Notes: generated from the letters alone by a model not told the origin. Positions 45,403-55,649 are shown, counted from the stretch's first letter. The stretch: DNA of 64,000 nucleotides from an uncultured Clostridia bacterium (GCA_947584375.1 CANPWL010000001.1:124001-188000); one strand, 5' to 3'. Numbers and translations: made by a program.

Positions 45403-46578
45403 CTATTTTAACGCACTGTAAACAATCTGTCTTAATTTTCTTGTTGTTTCATTACATCCTGTTCCGCAGCGCTGAATAAAGTATAAAAATATCATATTGT
45501 CCTTTGGCGAGATAGTAACATAATCACCTGTCCAACCATCCCAGCCGTATTCTCCAAGACTTGCATTTGTAGCGGCAGCCGCTTTATCGTTCAGAATTCT
45601 TAGGTAGTTTCCGTATCCATATCCCTTTGTAGCACCATAATAAAGCGCGGGCATTTGATAATCTGTCAATTGATTTGTTGTCATATACTCAACTGTTTTC
45701 CTGCCCAAAATTCTCTTGCCGTTATATTCACCCTTATTAAGCAGCATACTTGCGAACTTTATATAATCATCTAGCGTTGAAACAAGTCCGGCTCCACCAG
45801 ACTCAAAAGCCGGAGGCTTTTTATAATCTGTAAGAAGTAAATGAAAATCATTAAAAACTGCAACTTTCTTTTGTTCTTCATCGTAATAATATATCTGAGC
45901 GAGCCTGTCATACTTTTTACTCGGAACGTAAAAGCCGGTATCGCACATTTCAAGCGGCTCAAAAATCTCTTTATCCAAAAAATCGGAGAACTTCATACCG
46001 CTTACCTTTTCTATAACTGCTCCCATAACGTCTGCACAAGTTCCGTATGTCCAGCTTTCTCCCGGATGGAACATCAACGGTTTTTTCGCTAAAAGCTCGG
46101 CGATTTGTAAGGTAGTAAATTCCTCGCCGTTTGCCATACGGATTTTTAATTCGTCGTAAAGCTTCTGCATTTCAGCTCCCGACTCACACCAGTCTCCTCC
46201 GTAAACCATACCTGCCGTCATATTTAAAAGGTTATGTAGAGTAATATCACTGTTTGCAGGTATGTACTTACCATCTTTTATGACATACATATCCTCATAT
46301 CCGTTTATGTAATTCTTAACAGGATTTTCAAGATCTATCAGACCTCTCTCAAACAGTATCATTGCAGCTGCGGCAGTTATAGGCTTAGTTAACGAAAAAA
46401 GCCTGAAAATCGTGTCGCTGCTCATTTTCTTACCTTTTTCAATGTCAGCATAACCGTATTCCTGTCTAAATACGACCTCACTGTCCTTTAAAACGGCTGT
46501 ACCAGCTCCCGAAATCTGACCGTCCTCTATCTCTTTATTAATAATATCTGATAAGTATTTAAGCTTATCCTTATACAT
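45403..46578 (-). CDS. Serine hydrolase of the class C beta-lactamase family
   Basis: The 391-residue protein belongs to the beta-lactamase/EstB/D-Ala-D-Ala carboxypeptidase superfamily. The catalytic SxxK is SLTK near residue 63, and the second motif is YGT near 177 in place of the classic YxN. No signal peptide is visible, so it is probably a cytoplasmic esterase-like enzyme rather than a drug-resistance beta-lactamase. It stands 47 bp upstream of the M23 gene on the same strand. The substrate is unknown. Confidence 0.82.
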   Translation of the reverse strand: MYKDKLKYLSDIINKEIEDGQISGAGTAVLKDSEVVFRQEYGYADIEKGKKMSSDTIFRLFSLTKPITAAAAMILFERGLIDLENPVKNYINGYEDMYVIKDGKYIPANSDITLHNLLNMTAGMVYGGDWCESGAEMQKLYDELKIRMANGEEFTTLQIAELLAKKPLMFHPGESWTYGTCADVMGAVIEKVSGMKFSDFLDKEIFEPLEMCDTGFYVPSKKYDRLAQIYYYDEEQKKVAVFNDFHLLLTDYKKPPAFESGGAGLVSTLDDYIKFASMLLNKGEYNGKRILGRKTVEYMTTNQLTDYQMPALYYGATKGYGYGNYLRILNDKAAAATNASLGEYGWDGWTGDYVTISPKDNMIFLYFIQRCGTGCNETTRKLRQIVYSALK

Positions 46579-46664
46579 ATACTCACCGCCACATTGTTTT
46601 TATGAAAAATAGTACGTAACACAGTATTTAAAGTAAGTATACCACAATTTGTTTTCCTTTTCAA

Positions 46665-46705
46665 GTAAAAAAGGGCTTCTGCAAACTGCTATGCAGAAGT
46701 CCTTT
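46665..46705 (-). terminator. Terminator of copA
   Basis: Read leftward, AAAGGACTTCTGC/GCAGAAGCCCTTT pairs with one mismatch around a ten-base loop and is followed by TTTTTT. Confidence 0.85.
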
Positions 46706-46726
46706 GACAGAATAATTTATTTTCAC

Positions 46727-46948
46727 TTACTTTTCACTTGCTTTGTAACCTGCGTCCTCGACTGCTTTAATTAGCGTTTGTGTATCAACGTCCTTCGACA
46801 GATTGATATAGGCAAGTCCTTTTTTCAAATTAACCTCAGCTTTTACACCTTCAATGCCATTAAGTGCTGATTCAACTGCTCCCGAACAGTGAGAACAGCT
46901 CATACCCTCAACCTTTAACGTAACATCGCACTTTACCTTTCCAAACAT
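46727..46948 (-). CDS. Internal CopZ-like metallochaperone start within copA
   Basis: Inside copA, on the same strand and in the same frame, AAAGGAGGA (46956-46964) lies eight bases before an ATG (46946-46948). Translation from it gives a 73-residue protein, MFGKVKCDVTLKVEGMSCSH and onward, with the size and GMSCSHC motif of a stand-alone CopZ. The sequence shows a perfect ribosome binding site; production of a separate protein is inference. It may instead be the scar of a recent copA-copZ fusion by stop-codon loss. Confidence 0.55.
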   Translation of the reverse strand: MFGKVKCDVTLKVEGMSCSHCSGAVESALNGIEGVKAEVNLKKGLAYINLSKDVDTQTLIKAVEDAGYKASEK

Positions 46949-49249
46949 ATCTTTGTCCTCCTTTGTATCATTCAGCCCGTTGTCAGAGCTTTTATACCTT
47001 AAATTCTTAGGCTTAAAAAATCTAAGCCTTAATGCATTTGTTACAACGCATACGCTGCTTAAACTCATTGCCGCCGCTGCAAGCATAGGCGAAAGCTTCA
47101 AATTAAATATATGATAAAAAACCCCGGCGGCTATCGGAATGCCAACAGTATTATAGAAAAACGCCCAAAACAGATTTTCCTTAATATTCTTAATAACTGC
47201 CTTGCTCAAATCAATTGCTGTACAAACATCAAGTATATCATTTTTCATTAGAACAACGTCAGCACTCTCAATAGCAATATCAACGCCTGCTCCTATTGCT
47301 ATTCCTACGTCTGCCCTTGCAAGTGCAGGAGCATCGTTAATTCCGTCGCCTACCATTGCAACCTTGCTCCCGTCCTTTTGAATGGAAACAACAACACTTT
47401 CTTTTTCCTGAGGAAGAACATTTGCAATTACATTATCAATACCAAGTTTCTTCCTTACTGCTTCCGCAGTGTTTTTATTATCTCCGGTAAGCATTGTCAC
47501 CCTGACTCCGCTTTTTTTCAGCAGATTTACTGCGTCAAAGCTGGTGGATTTAATCTTATCAGCAACTGCAATAATTCCTATGGCATTATTATCGTCAGCA
47601 ACTATAAGAGGTGTTTTTCCCTCACAGGATAATTTTTCTATATCATTTTTAATGTTTTCGTAATTGATGTTATTGGCTTGTATATAAGAAGAATTACCTA
47701 TATAATAGCCTTTTCCGTCAACTTCTCCAAAAACGCCTTTTCCAAACTCGGCTTTAAACCCCTTTACAGTTAAATATGAAATTTCCTGCCTTTCACACTC
47801 TCTTACAACAGCGTCTGCAAGGGGATGCTTGCTCATCTTTTCAATACTTCCGGCAATCTGAATGAGCGCTTTTTCCTTAAGTGTTAAAGCAATTATATCT
47901 GTAACACAGGGTTTACCCTCAGTGAGAGTTCCCGTCTTGTCAAGTACTACGTCTGTAACATTATGAAGTGCCTCTAAAGCCTCACCCGACTTTATCAAAA
48001 TACCGTTCTGTGCCGATTTCCCGGTTCCGACCATAATGGCAACAGGAGTGGCAAGCCCCAATGCACATGGACAGGACACAACCAAAACGGAAATAGCTAT
48101 ACTCATTGCAAACTCAAAGCTCGCTCCGCAAATAAGCCATACAATCAATGCAATAATCGCAATAATTATTACGATCGGAACAAAAATTCCCGATACCTTA
48201 TCAGCGATCTTTGCAATAGGTGCTTTCGATGAAGACGCCTCCTCGACAAGCTTAATGATCTGAGAAAGCGTTGTATTCTCTCCGACTCTTGTTGCTTTAT
48301 ACTTTATATATCCGCTGTTCAGCATTGTAGCAGATATAACAGCTTCTCCTGACTTTTTAGAAACAGGAACGCTCTCTCCTGTAATAGCCGATTGATCAAG
48401 ACTTCCCTCGCCTTCTATTATTTCACCGTCTACGGCGATCCTCTCTCCCGCTTTAGCTAATACTATATCTCCCTCTGAAATTTCTTCTGCTAAAATCTCA
48501 GTTTCCTTGCCGTCTTTTATAATTGTTGCCGTTTCAGGAGAAAGATTTAAAAGCCTGTCTATTGCTTCGCTTGTTTTTGATTTTGACCTTGTCTCCAGAT
48601 ATTTTCCTACTGTTATAAGAGTAAGAATTGTAGCGGCGGATTCAAAATATAAATCCATATGAAACCTCGATACAGTTCCCATATCGCCGCTGTTTAATCC
48701 GACAGCTATTCTTATTATTGCATAAACCCCATACAAAAATGCAGATGCTGAACCTATGGCAATCAGGCTGTCCATGTTAGGAGAGCCTTTGAACAGATTT
48801 TTGAAACCCACTGTATAGTATTTATGATTTATTATCATTATTGGAATACAAAATACCAACTGAATCAATGCAAAATTCAGAGCGTTTTCGTGTCCTGTAA
48901 ATATTGAGGGTATGGGAAGCCCCATCATATGACCCATTGAAATATACATAAGAGGTATTAAAAGACAAACCGAAGAAATAAGCCTTTTAAGCATATTTTT
49001 TTCAGCGTCGCTTTTTACCCTCGAATGAAAATTGCCCTTTGTATCATAAAGGTTAGCTCCGTACCCTGCTTCTCTCACGGCATCTATAATTTCCTCTGCA
49101 CTCAGGGTATCATCATATTCCGCCGTCATAGAATTTGTCAGCAAATTAACAGAAACATTCTGAATTCCGTTTAATTTTGATACTGCCCTTTCTATTCTTG
49201 CAGAACATGCAGAGCAAGTCATTCCGGAAACTGCAAATTTATTTTTCAT
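46727..49249 (-). CDS. copA: Copper-exporting P1B-type ATPase with C-terminal HMA domain
   Basis: The 840-residue pump has an N-terminal HMA domain (GMTCSAC, Cys 12 and 15), eight membrane helices with the copper-specific CPC motif near residue 393, the phosphorylation site DKTGT near 436, and MVGDGIND. A second HMA domain (GMSCSHC) occupies the last 73 residues, where this family normally ends. That part looks like a fused CopZ chaperone: it begins with its own Shine-Dalgarno and ATG in frame. The gene start lacks a normally spaced ribosome binding site. Export of Cu(I) is inferred from family motifs. Confidence 0.93.
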   Translation of the reverse strand: MKNKFAVSGMTCSACSARIERAVSKLNGIQNVSVNLLTNSMTAEYDDTLSAEEIIDAVREAGYGANLYDTKGNFHSRVKSDAEKNMLKRLISSVCLLIPLMYISMGHMMGLPIPSIFTGHENALNFALIQLVFCIPIMIINHKYYTVGFKNLFKGSPNMDSLIAIGSASAFLYGVYAIIRIAVGLNSGDMGTVSRFHMDLYFESAATILTLITVGKYLETRSKSKTSEAIDRLLNLSPETATIIKDGKETEILAEEISEGDIVLAKAGERIAVDGEIIEGEGSLDQSAITGESVPVSKKSGEAVISATMLNSGYIKYKATRVGENTTLSQIIKLVEEASSSKAPIAKIADKVSGIFVPIVIIIAIIALIVWLICGASFEFAMSIAISVLVVSCPCALGLATPVAIMVGTGKSAQNGILIKSGEALEALHNVTDVVLDKTGTLTEGKPCVTDIIALTLKEKALIQIAGSIEKMSKHPLADAVVRECERQEISYLTVKGFKAEFGKGVFGEVDGKGYYIGNSSYIQANNINYENIKNDIEKLSCEGKTPLIVADDNNAIGIIAVADKIKSTSFDAVNLLKKSGVRVTMLTGDNKNTAEAVRKKLGIDNVIANVLPQEKESVVVSIQKDGSKVAMVGDGINDAPALARADVGIAIGAGVDIAIESADVVLMKNDILDVCTAIDLSKAVIKNIKENLFWAFFYNTVGIPIAAGVFYHIFNLKLSPMLAAAAMSLSSVCVVTNALRLRFFKPKNLRYKSSDNGLNDTKEDKDMFGKVKCDVTLKVEGMSCSHCSGAVESALNGIEGVKAEVNLKKGLAYINLSKDVDTQTLIKAVEDAGYKASEK

Positions 49250-49282
49250 ATCAATTATTATACCTTAGCTATACAAGGTCTC
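49250..49282 (-). promoter_or_regulatory. copA leader: SD-hairpin-start arrangement
   Basis: AAAGGAG lies about 33 bases upstream of the copA ATG, followed at once by ACCTTGTATAGCTAAGG, in which CCTT and AAGG can pair. A tiny TTG-TAT-AGC-TAA frame starts right after the site. No ribosome binding site is at normal distance from the ATG. Confidence 0.4.
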
Positions 49283-49537
49283 CTTTCCCATATTTATAAA
49301 ACAATCATACCGTATCAATATCAACAATCATTAAGTAGTAATTAGTTATTGCTAATTCTTATTATACAACTATGATATTACAATGTCAAACTTAATTTAA
49401 TAAGCTAAAACATAGTATATTGTAAATATCTTTTGTTAATTATCAACTAAAATATTCAGATAAATTGTAAATATACACAAAAAATTTTTATATGAATTTC
49501 CCGGAATATCATTTTAGTTAATTTGGGCAAAATTTCA

Positions 49538-49566
49538 TTGACAGTTTAATGATTTTATGTTATATT
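49538..49566 (+). promoter_or_regulatory. Sigma-A promoter of first solute-binding protein gene
   Basis: TTGACA and TATATT are separated by 17 bp, 53 bp before the ATG. It lies in a 370-bp gene-free stretch (49250-49619) that otherwise holds only AT-rich DNA and the copA leader. Confidence 0.8.
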
Positions 49567-49619
49567 TAACATATGCTGTGAATGATCACAACAAATTTTT
49601 ATTAAGGAGGTTAATTCTT

Positions 49620-51062
49620 ATGAAGTTATCAAAAAGACTTCTTGCTGCATTACTGGCATTATCAACTGCTGTTGTAATGACAGGTTGCCCAAAATCTTCA
49701 AGTGAAGAATCTTCTTCTTTTGAGGAAAAGGTTAAGGTTCCTTCAACAGATGCTATTGCTGAAATTCCGGAAGGTACTGCTAACACACTCCAGTGGCTTG
49801 GTGTTAAGGATTTGAATCCAACCTCAACCGCACAGGAAAAAAGTGCTGAAATGACATTGTTTAATGACAAAGGCGGAAAGGTTGAATGGATTCAGACTAC
49901 TACATTTGAGCAAAATACCAAACTTTCATCACTGATACTGGCAAACACTCCGCCTGATATGGTTGCTTTCAGCCAGAGAATGGTTTTCCCTTGCAACGTA
50001 ATAAAGGGCGTTTATCAGCCTATTGACGAAATAGTTGACTTCGACTCAGCAATGTGGTCAGGTATGAAAGCAGTTGCCGATCAATTTGAACTTGCAGGAA
50101 AACACTATGTAGCACCTGCTGCATACGGCGACACTATGCCACTTATGTTCTATGATAAAAAGGTAATTGAAAATGAAGGTCTTCAGGATCCGTATCAATC
50201 TTACCTGGACGGCACATGGGATTGGGATATGTTAAAAGACATTATGACTGAGTATGTTTCAAAGGCAACCGGCGATGAAGAAAGAACCGGTGTATACGGC
50301 TGGTTCCCTGAGGCTATTTTCGCAACAACAGGTACTTCAATCATTAAATATGATGAAAAGAAAGACGAATATGTTAACAACTCAAAGGATGCTAATCTTG
50401 AAAGAGCTGCTAATTTCCTGTATGACTTGGAAAAGAACGGCTTGATCAAACATTCTGACGGATGGATCGGCAGTGCTAAATCAGCATTTGAGCAAAACAT
50501 TCTTTTCTATTCTATGGGAAGATGGGCTGCATTAAACAACAATGCTCCTACCAAATCTGATGATTGGATGTGTGTTCCTATTCCAAAGGATCCTAATGCC
50601 GACGCATATTACAGACAGCTTGATATTGTTGGATATACTTATATGTGGGTTGCAGGATCAACCAAGAAAGAAGCTATGAAGTGCTGGCTTGAGTGTTGCA
50701 GAGTAGCTAATTCAAGCGATGAGTATAAACAAACTACTAAAGATAAGTTCTTTGTAGACAATCCTTACTGGTCTGAAGATATGTATCAGATGGCATTTGA
50801 AGAAGTATTCTCTGATAAGTTCGTTCTGCTTGTTGATCCGGGTACGGGTATCTCAACTGAGATTTCAGACGACTCTGTTGCTAAAACTGATACAAAAGAA
50901 GCAATTAACTCTTATATGTATTCAGGAACTACTTATTCAGATTATAGTTCCGGCGCACAATATACATGGACACAGCTTCGTGAAAAATACAACTCAACTA
51001 TCGACAGTGAGTTAAAGAAGTTCAATGCAAGCTATAAACAGTATTTAAAAGACAATAAATAA
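49620..51062 (+). CDS. Extracellular solute-binding lipoprotein (family 1)
   Basis: The 480-residue protein has a lipoprotein signal (MKLSKRLLAALLALSTAVVM, lipobox MTGC) and the fold pattern of ABC sugar-type binding proteins (LSSLILANTPPDMVAF, then HYVAPAAYGDTMPLMFYDKKVIENEG). It would capture a sugar or oligosaccharide at the membrane surface. AAGGAGG lies nine bases before this ATG; the frame extends upstream without a site. It has its own strong promoter and terminator. No permease or ATPase genes are nearby, so it must share a transporter encoded elsewhere. Confidence 0.88.
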   Translation: MKLSKRLLAALLALSTAVVMTGCPKSSSEESSSFEEKVKVPSTDAIAEIPEGTANTLQWLGVKDLNPTSTAQEKSAEMTLFNDKGGKVEWIQTTTFEQNTKLSSLILANTPPDMVAFSQRMVFPCNVIKGVYQPIDEIVDFDSAMWSGMKAVADQFELAGKHYVAPAAYGDTMPLMFYDKKVIENEGLQDPYQSYLDGTWDWDMLKDIMTEYVSKATGDEERTGVYGWFPEAIFATTGTSIIKYDEKKDEYVNNSKDANLERAANFLYDLEKNGLIKHSDGWIGSAKSAFEQNILFYSMGRWAALNNNAPTKSDDWMCVPIPKDPNADAYYRQLDIVGYTYMWVAGSTKKEAMKCWLECCRVANSSDEYKQTTKDKFFVDNPYWSEDMYQMAFEEVFSDKFVLLVDPGTGISTEISDDSVAKTDTKEAINSYMYSGTTYSDYSSGAQYTWTQLREKYNSTIDSELKKFNASYKQYLKDNK

Positions 51063-51072
51063 TATCGGAACT

Positions 51073-51110
51073 TTTTAAGCCGGGAGGAAAAACCTCTCGG
51101 CTTAAATTTT
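51073..51110 (+). terminator. Terminator of first solute-binding protein gene
   Basis: TTTAAGCCGGGAGG and CCTCTCGGCTTAAA pair around a five-base loop, followed by a T-rich tail. Confidence 0.85.
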
Positions 51111-51131
51111 GTATAAAATATATAAATATAA

Positions 51132-51160
51132 TTGACAATAGGTGAAAAATATAATATACT
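51132..51160 (+). promoter_or_regulatory. Sigma-A promoter of second solute-binding protein gene
   Basis: TTGACA and TATACT with exactly 17 bp between them, 48 bp before the ATG at 51208. Confidence 0.85.
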
Positions 51161-51207
51161 ATACATATAAATTAAACTTATATTAAAAATTTGTAAGGAG
51201 GAATAAT

Positions 51208-52629
51208 ATGAAAACAATTAAACGTATTTCAGCCGTTTTATTGGCACTAGGAATATCTGTTACCATTGTCGGATGCGATAAAGAAACGGATTCATCTTAT
51301 ACGGAAACTGTTGCTGTACCAACAGCTGACCAAATTGACGATATCCCCGCAGACGCAGAAAAAACTCTTGACTGGTGCTCGTACTACGATCTTAATCCAT
51401 CAGCAGGAAGCAAAGAAAAATATACAAATGTTTCGCTGTTTGAGGATAAGGGCGGAAAGATCAATTACATAAACTGCGGAGGATCTGCTAATAAGTACAA
51501 TAAACTTTCAGAGCTTATTTTAGCAAACACACCGCCTGATTTATTTGCATATGAACAAAAAATGACTTTCCCTGCGGGAGTAATCAAGGAGCGTTTCCAA
51601 TCAGTAGACAGCGTTGTCGACTTTAATTCTCCTTTGTGGTCGGATGTAAAAAACACAGCAGATCAATTTGTCTTGAACGGGAAGCATTATGTTGCACCTA
51701 TATCATTCGGCACACTTGTTACACTGACTTATGACCTTGACGTTATAGAAAGTGAAGGACTGACAGATCCTTATCAGCTTTATAAAGAAGGAAAGTGGGA
51801 CTGGAACTCTTTCTATGACGTAATGAAGCAATACAAAGAAAATGCTAAAGGAAACCAAGAAAGATACGGAATTAACGGATGGTATCATGCTTTTATATTC
51901 CAGTCAACAGGTCAGACAATAGTTAAGCTTGACCCAAAAACAGGTGAATATGTAAATAATATCAAAAACTCTGATCTTGAACGTGCAGCTAACTTTTTAT
52001 ATACGCTAACTAAAGAAGGTCTTGACAATCCGTCATGGATAGGCGACGCTGCAGGATGCTTAAACAGCAACACATTATTCTATGCAATGGGGCCGTGGGC
52101 ATCAACAGGAACAGCTCATACTCCTAAGGATGGGGTCAGATGGGGCGTTGTGCCAATACCAAGAGATCCTAACTCCGATACACAATATACAACTCTGGAC
52201 ATCGGCGCTTATATGTGGGTTAAAGGTTCTACTAAAAAAGAAGCAGTAAAGTGCTGGTACGAATGCTCAAAGCTCGCAGCAACTTCTGATGAGTACAAGA
52301 AAATATCGAAAGAGAAATTCTTTGTTGACAATCCTAACTGGACAGAGGAAGCTTATCAGGTAACTTATGAAGATGTTATATCTGATAAATTTACAAGATT
52401 AATCGATCCCGGCTATGGAGCAACAACGATTTTATCAGATGATGACGCAGCTAAAAATGTAACAAAAGAAGCTGTTATTCCGTATCTGTACTCTTCGGTA
52501 AGAAAATTTGATGATTCCGGAACACAAATGACTTGGACTCAGCTTCGTGAAAAATACTCTCCAACTATTGACAGCGAACTTAAAGAACTAAATGAAAATC
52601 TTAAAAGCTTTATTAAAAAGGACAAATAA
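51208..52629 (+). CDS. Extracellular solute-binding lipoprotein, tandem paralogue
   Basis: The 473-residue lipoprotein (lipobox IVGC at about residue 22) is a clear paralogue of the preceding gene, sharing blocks such as ELILANTPPDLFAYEQKMTF, QFVLNGKHYVAP, DPYQLYKEGKWDWNSF and TWTQLREKYSPTIDSELKE. It also has its own promoter and terminator. Such duplicated orphan binding proteins usually extend the substrate range of one shared permease. The substrate is unknown. A perfect AAGGAGG site precedes the ATG. Confidence 0.88.
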   Translation: MKTIKRISAVLLALGISVTIVGCDKETDSSYTETVAVPTADQIDDIPADAEKTLDWCSYYDLNPSAGSKEKYTNVSLFEDKGGKINYINCGGSANKYNKLSELILANTPPDLFAYEQKMTFPAGVIKERFQSVDSVVDFNSPLWSDVKNTADQFVLNGKHYVAPISFGTLVTLTYDLDVIESEGLTDPYQLYKEGKWDWNSFYDVMKQYKENAKGNQERYGINGWYHAFIFQSTGQTIVKLDPKTGEYVNNIKNSDLERAANFLYTLTKEGLDNPSWIGDAAGCLNSNTLFYAMGPWASTGTAHTPKDGVRWGVVPIPRDPNSDTQYTTLDIGAYMWVKGSTKKEAVKCWYECSKLAATSDEYKKISKEKFFVDNPNWTEEAYQVTYEDVISDKFTRLIDPGYGATTILSDDDAAKNVTKEAVIPYLYSSVRKFDDSGTQMTWTQLREKYSPTIDSELKELNENLKSFIKKDK

Positions 52630-52642
52630 ATTACAACATACT

Positions 52643-52672
52643 AAAGCCCTGAGGAAATTTCCTCAGGGCTTT
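52643..52672. terminator. Bidirectional terminator
   Basis: AAAGCCCTGAGG and CCTCAGGGCTTT form a perfect 12-bp stem with a six-base loop between the convergent binding-protein and secA genes. Confidence 0.9.
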
Positions 52673-52681
52673 ATATTTTAT

Positions 52682-55411
52682 TTATTCATTTCTGCCGCAG
52701 CATTTTTTATATTTCTTTCCGCTTCCGCATGGACATGGATCATTTCTTCCCGGCTTTTTCTTGACTGTTCTTGCTCCTGAAAGTGAGTTGTCAGCTTTGA
52801 TTGGATTAGCCTTTAAAACCTGTTCTCTCTTAGGCTCGTCATTGGTCTTGACCTTGACCGTATACATCATACGTACAGTTTCCTCACAAATAGAAGCTAT
52901 CATTTCATCGAACATATCAAATCCTTCAATACGATACTCAACAACAGGATTCTTGTTTCCGTATGCACGAAGACCGATACCGCGTTTAAGCTCCTCCATA
53001 TCGTCTATATGAGCCATCCACTTAGTATCAACTACTTTAAGTAAAACAACTCTTTCAACTTCTCTGAGAATTTCAGGAGTAAGCTCTTTCTCACGCTGTT
53101 CATATTTCTTTAAAGCTCTTTCAGTTAACTCGTCGATTATTTCCTGCTTAGTAACTCTATCAAGCTCCACAGGATCGTATCTGAAATCGTCGTCAGTTGT
53201 AAACAGTCCCAATAGGAAGTCGCGAAGTCCGTCTAAATTCCAGTTATCGTGAACATCTTCTTCAACCAGATATACATTTACAGTGTTTACAATGAAGTCC
53301 TTTATCATCTTAATGATGTCATCGTGAATATCATCGCCCTCAAGGACCTGCGAACGCTGTTTGTATATGATCTCTCTCTGTGAGTTCATAACATCGTCAT
53401 AGTTCAGAACATTCTTTCTTATGCCGAAGTTTCTTCCCTCAACCTTTTTCTGTGAAGATTCAATTACGTTAGAAAGCATCTTGCTCTGTATAGGAGTATC
53501 CTCTTCAACCTTTAAGGTATTCATCATGTGAGTAATTCTCTCACCGCCGAATAATCTCATAAGGTCATCCTCTAACGATAGGAAGAATATTGAACCTCCC
53601 TCGTCGCCCTGACGTCCTGCACGTCCTCTAAGCTGATTATCAATACGTCTTGATTCATGACGTTCAGTACCGATAATCATAAGTCCGCCTGCCTCTTTAA
53701 CGGCAACAGCCTTTTCTTTAACTTCCTTAGAATACTTATCATAATACTCTCTGTATTCTTTTCTTGCTTTTATAATCTCTTCGTCATCAGTTTCACCGTA
53801 GCCGACTGCTTCATTTATTATGTCGTTATCATATCCAAGCTTTTTAAGCTCCTTCTTCGCCAGAAATTCAGCATTACCTCCAAGCATAATATCGGTACCA
53901 CGTCCAGCCATATTTGTAGCTATCGTTACCGCACCGTATTGACCAGCTTGAGCGACAATCTCAGCTTCCTTTTCGTGCTGCTTAGCGTTCAGCACATTAT
54001 GCTTAATGCCTTTGTTTTTAAGCATTTTTGAAAGAAGCTCTGACTTCTCGATCGATATAGTACCAACCAGACAAGGCTGTCCCTTTTCATGACACTTAAT
54101 AATTTGGTCAATAACTGCATTGTACTTGGCTTTCTCGGTCTTATAAACAACATCGGAATAGTCAATTCTAATAACAGGCATATTTGTCGGAACTTCAATA
54201 ACATCCAGCTTGTAAATCTCTCTAAATTCACTCTCTTCGGTCAATGCCGTACCGGTCATACCTGAAAGCTTTTCATACAAACGAAAATAGTTTTGAAAAG
54301 TTATCGTTGCAATGGTCTTTGATTCGTGTGCAACCTTTACCCCCTCTTTGGCTTCAATAGCCTGATGCAATCCGTCATTGAAACGACGTCCTATCATCAA
54401 ACGTCCGGTAAACTCGTCAACGATAATGACCTCACCGTCACGGACAACATAGTCAATATCTTTCTTCATAACTCCGTTTGCCTTGATAGCCTGATTGATA
54501 TGATGCAAAAGGGTCATATTCTCAGCATCCATAAGATTTACAACATTGAATGCCTTCTCTGCCTTTTTGACGCCTTTTTTTGTAATAGTAGCTGTCTTTG
54601 CTTTTTCATCTACTATATAATCGCCCTCAACTAAATCATTATCAGCCTTATCGTCAAGCTCTGCAACAATTGTTGGAGTTAAGGTTTTGGCAAATCTGTC
54701 TGCAAGAGTGTAAAGCTCGGTAGATTTGTCACCTCTTCCGGAAATAATAAGAGGAGTTCTTGCCTCATCTATCAAAATAGAGTCGACCTCATCGACGATA
54801 GCAAATGCATGTCCTCTCTGAACCTTGTCCTTTTTGTAAATAACCATATTATCACGAAGATAGTCAAATCCCAACTCATTGTTTGTGGCATATGTGATGT
54901 CACAATTATAAGCTGCACGTCTTTCATCATTGTCAAGACCGTTAAGTATAACTCCGATTGAAAGCCCCAAGAACTTATAAACTCTTCCCATTTCCTCTGA
55001 CTGAAATTTTGCCAAATAGTCGTTTACTGTTACGACGTGAACGCCCTTGCCGTTCAATGCATTTACATAAGAAGCAAGACAGGCAACAAGAGTTTTACCT
55101 TCACCTGTTTTCATTTCTGCAATTCTTCCTTGATGAAGAACAATAGCTCCTAATATCTGTACAGGGAACGGTTTCTTGCCAAGCACTCTGTCCGCTGCCT
55201 CTCGAGCGGTTGCCAGAGCCTCAGGCATAATATCGTCAAGAGTTTGACCGTCAGCAAGTCTTTTCTTAAATTCATCTGTTTTTGATTTCAGTTCAGCGTC
55301 AGAAAGCTTTTGATATTCCTCGTCCAAATCCAATACCTTCTGCATTATCGGTTTGATACGGGCAAGTTCCTTTTTGCTGTAATTTCCGAAAATTTTATCT
55401 AAAATACTCAT
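52682..55411 (-). CDS. secA: Preprotein translocase ATPase SecA
   Basis: The 909-residue motor drives secretion through SecYEG. It has Walker A MKTGEGKT near residue 97, the DEAD-like [16 protein letters not shown], motif [18 protein letters not shown], and the C-terminal zinc-binding tail [14 protein letters not shown] give the ATG that starts MSILDKIFG, the conserved N-terminus. However, no ribosome binding site is at normal distance: AAAGGAG lies 31 bases upstream, separated by a perfect hairpin. A TTG nine codons upstream, close behind that site, is an alternative start. Confidence 0.95.
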   Translation of the reverse strand: MSILDKIFGNYSKKELARIKPIMQKVLDLDEEYQKLSDAELKSKTDEFKKRLADGQTLDDIMPEALATAREAADRVLGKKPFPVQILGAIVLHQGRIAEMKTGEGKTLVACLASYVNALNGKGVHVVTVNDYLAKFQSEEMGRVYKFLGLSIGVILNGLDNDERRAAYNCDITYATNNELGFDYLRDNMVIYKKDKVQRGHAFAIVDEVDSILIDEARTPLIISGRGDKSTELYTLADRFAKTLTPTIVAELDDKADNDLVEGDYIVDEKAKTATITKKGVKKAEKAFNVVNLMDAENMTLLHHINQAIKANGVMKKDIDYVVRDGEVIIVDEFTGRLMIGRRFNDGLHQAIEAKEGVKVAHESKTIATITFQNYFRLYEKLSGMTGTALTEESEFREIYKLDVIEVPTNMPVIRIDYSDVVYKTEKAKYNAVIDQIIKCHEKGQPCLVGTISIEKSELLSKMLKNKGIKHNVLNAKQHEKEAEIVAQAGQYGAVTIATNMAGRGTDIMLGGNAEFLAKKELKKLGYDNDIINEAVGYGETDDEEIIKARKEYREYYDKYSKEVKEKAVAVKEAGGLMIIGTERHESRRIDNQLRGRAGRQGDEGGSIFFLSLEDDLMRLFGGERITHMMNTLKVEEDTPIQSKMLSNVIESSQKKVEGRNFGIRKNVLNYDDVMNSQREIIYKQRSQVLEGDDIHDDIIKMIKDFIVNTVNVYLVEEDVHDNWNLDGLRDFLLGLFTTDDDFRYDPVELDRVTKQEIIDELTERALKKYEQREKELTPEILREVERVVLLKVVDTKWMAHIDDMEELKRGIGLRAYGNKNPVVEYRIEGFDMFDEMIASICEETVRMMYTVKVKTNDEPKREQVLKANPIKADNSLSGARTVKKKPGRNDPCPCGSGKKYKKCCGRNE

Positions 55412-55442
55412 ATTTATCACAATGCCTTTGCTCTGCAAAGGT
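55412..55442 (-). promoter_or_regulatory. secA leader hairpin between SD and start
   Basis: Read leftward, AAAGGAGA is followed by CCTTTGC-AGA-GCAAAGG, a perfect 7-bp hairpin, then about 14 bases to the ATG. The arrangement parallels the copA leader and could regulate secA translation. The rest of the gap to 55649 is AT-rich with no gene. Confidence 0.5.
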
Positions 55443-55649
55443 CTCCTTTCCGCGTAATGGTTACATCTGATTTTTTCAATAAGGGCTTATAAGCGTGAGT
55501 TAAAACAATCTTAACGCCGCTTGCGCCGTATGAAATTTATAAAAATTGTAATTGAAAATTATTATACTATATATCAGTCCCAAAGTCAAGTTTACATTAA
55601 CTTATGACCATAATTTTTTTAACTTTAGCGATAACTCATTAATTTCACA

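Noticed and set aside
46727-46926. Separate downstream copZ gene with a missed stop before it
   Set aside because: No stop codon separates the pump and the second HMA domain in this sequence, so I report a fusion with an internal start rather than two genes.
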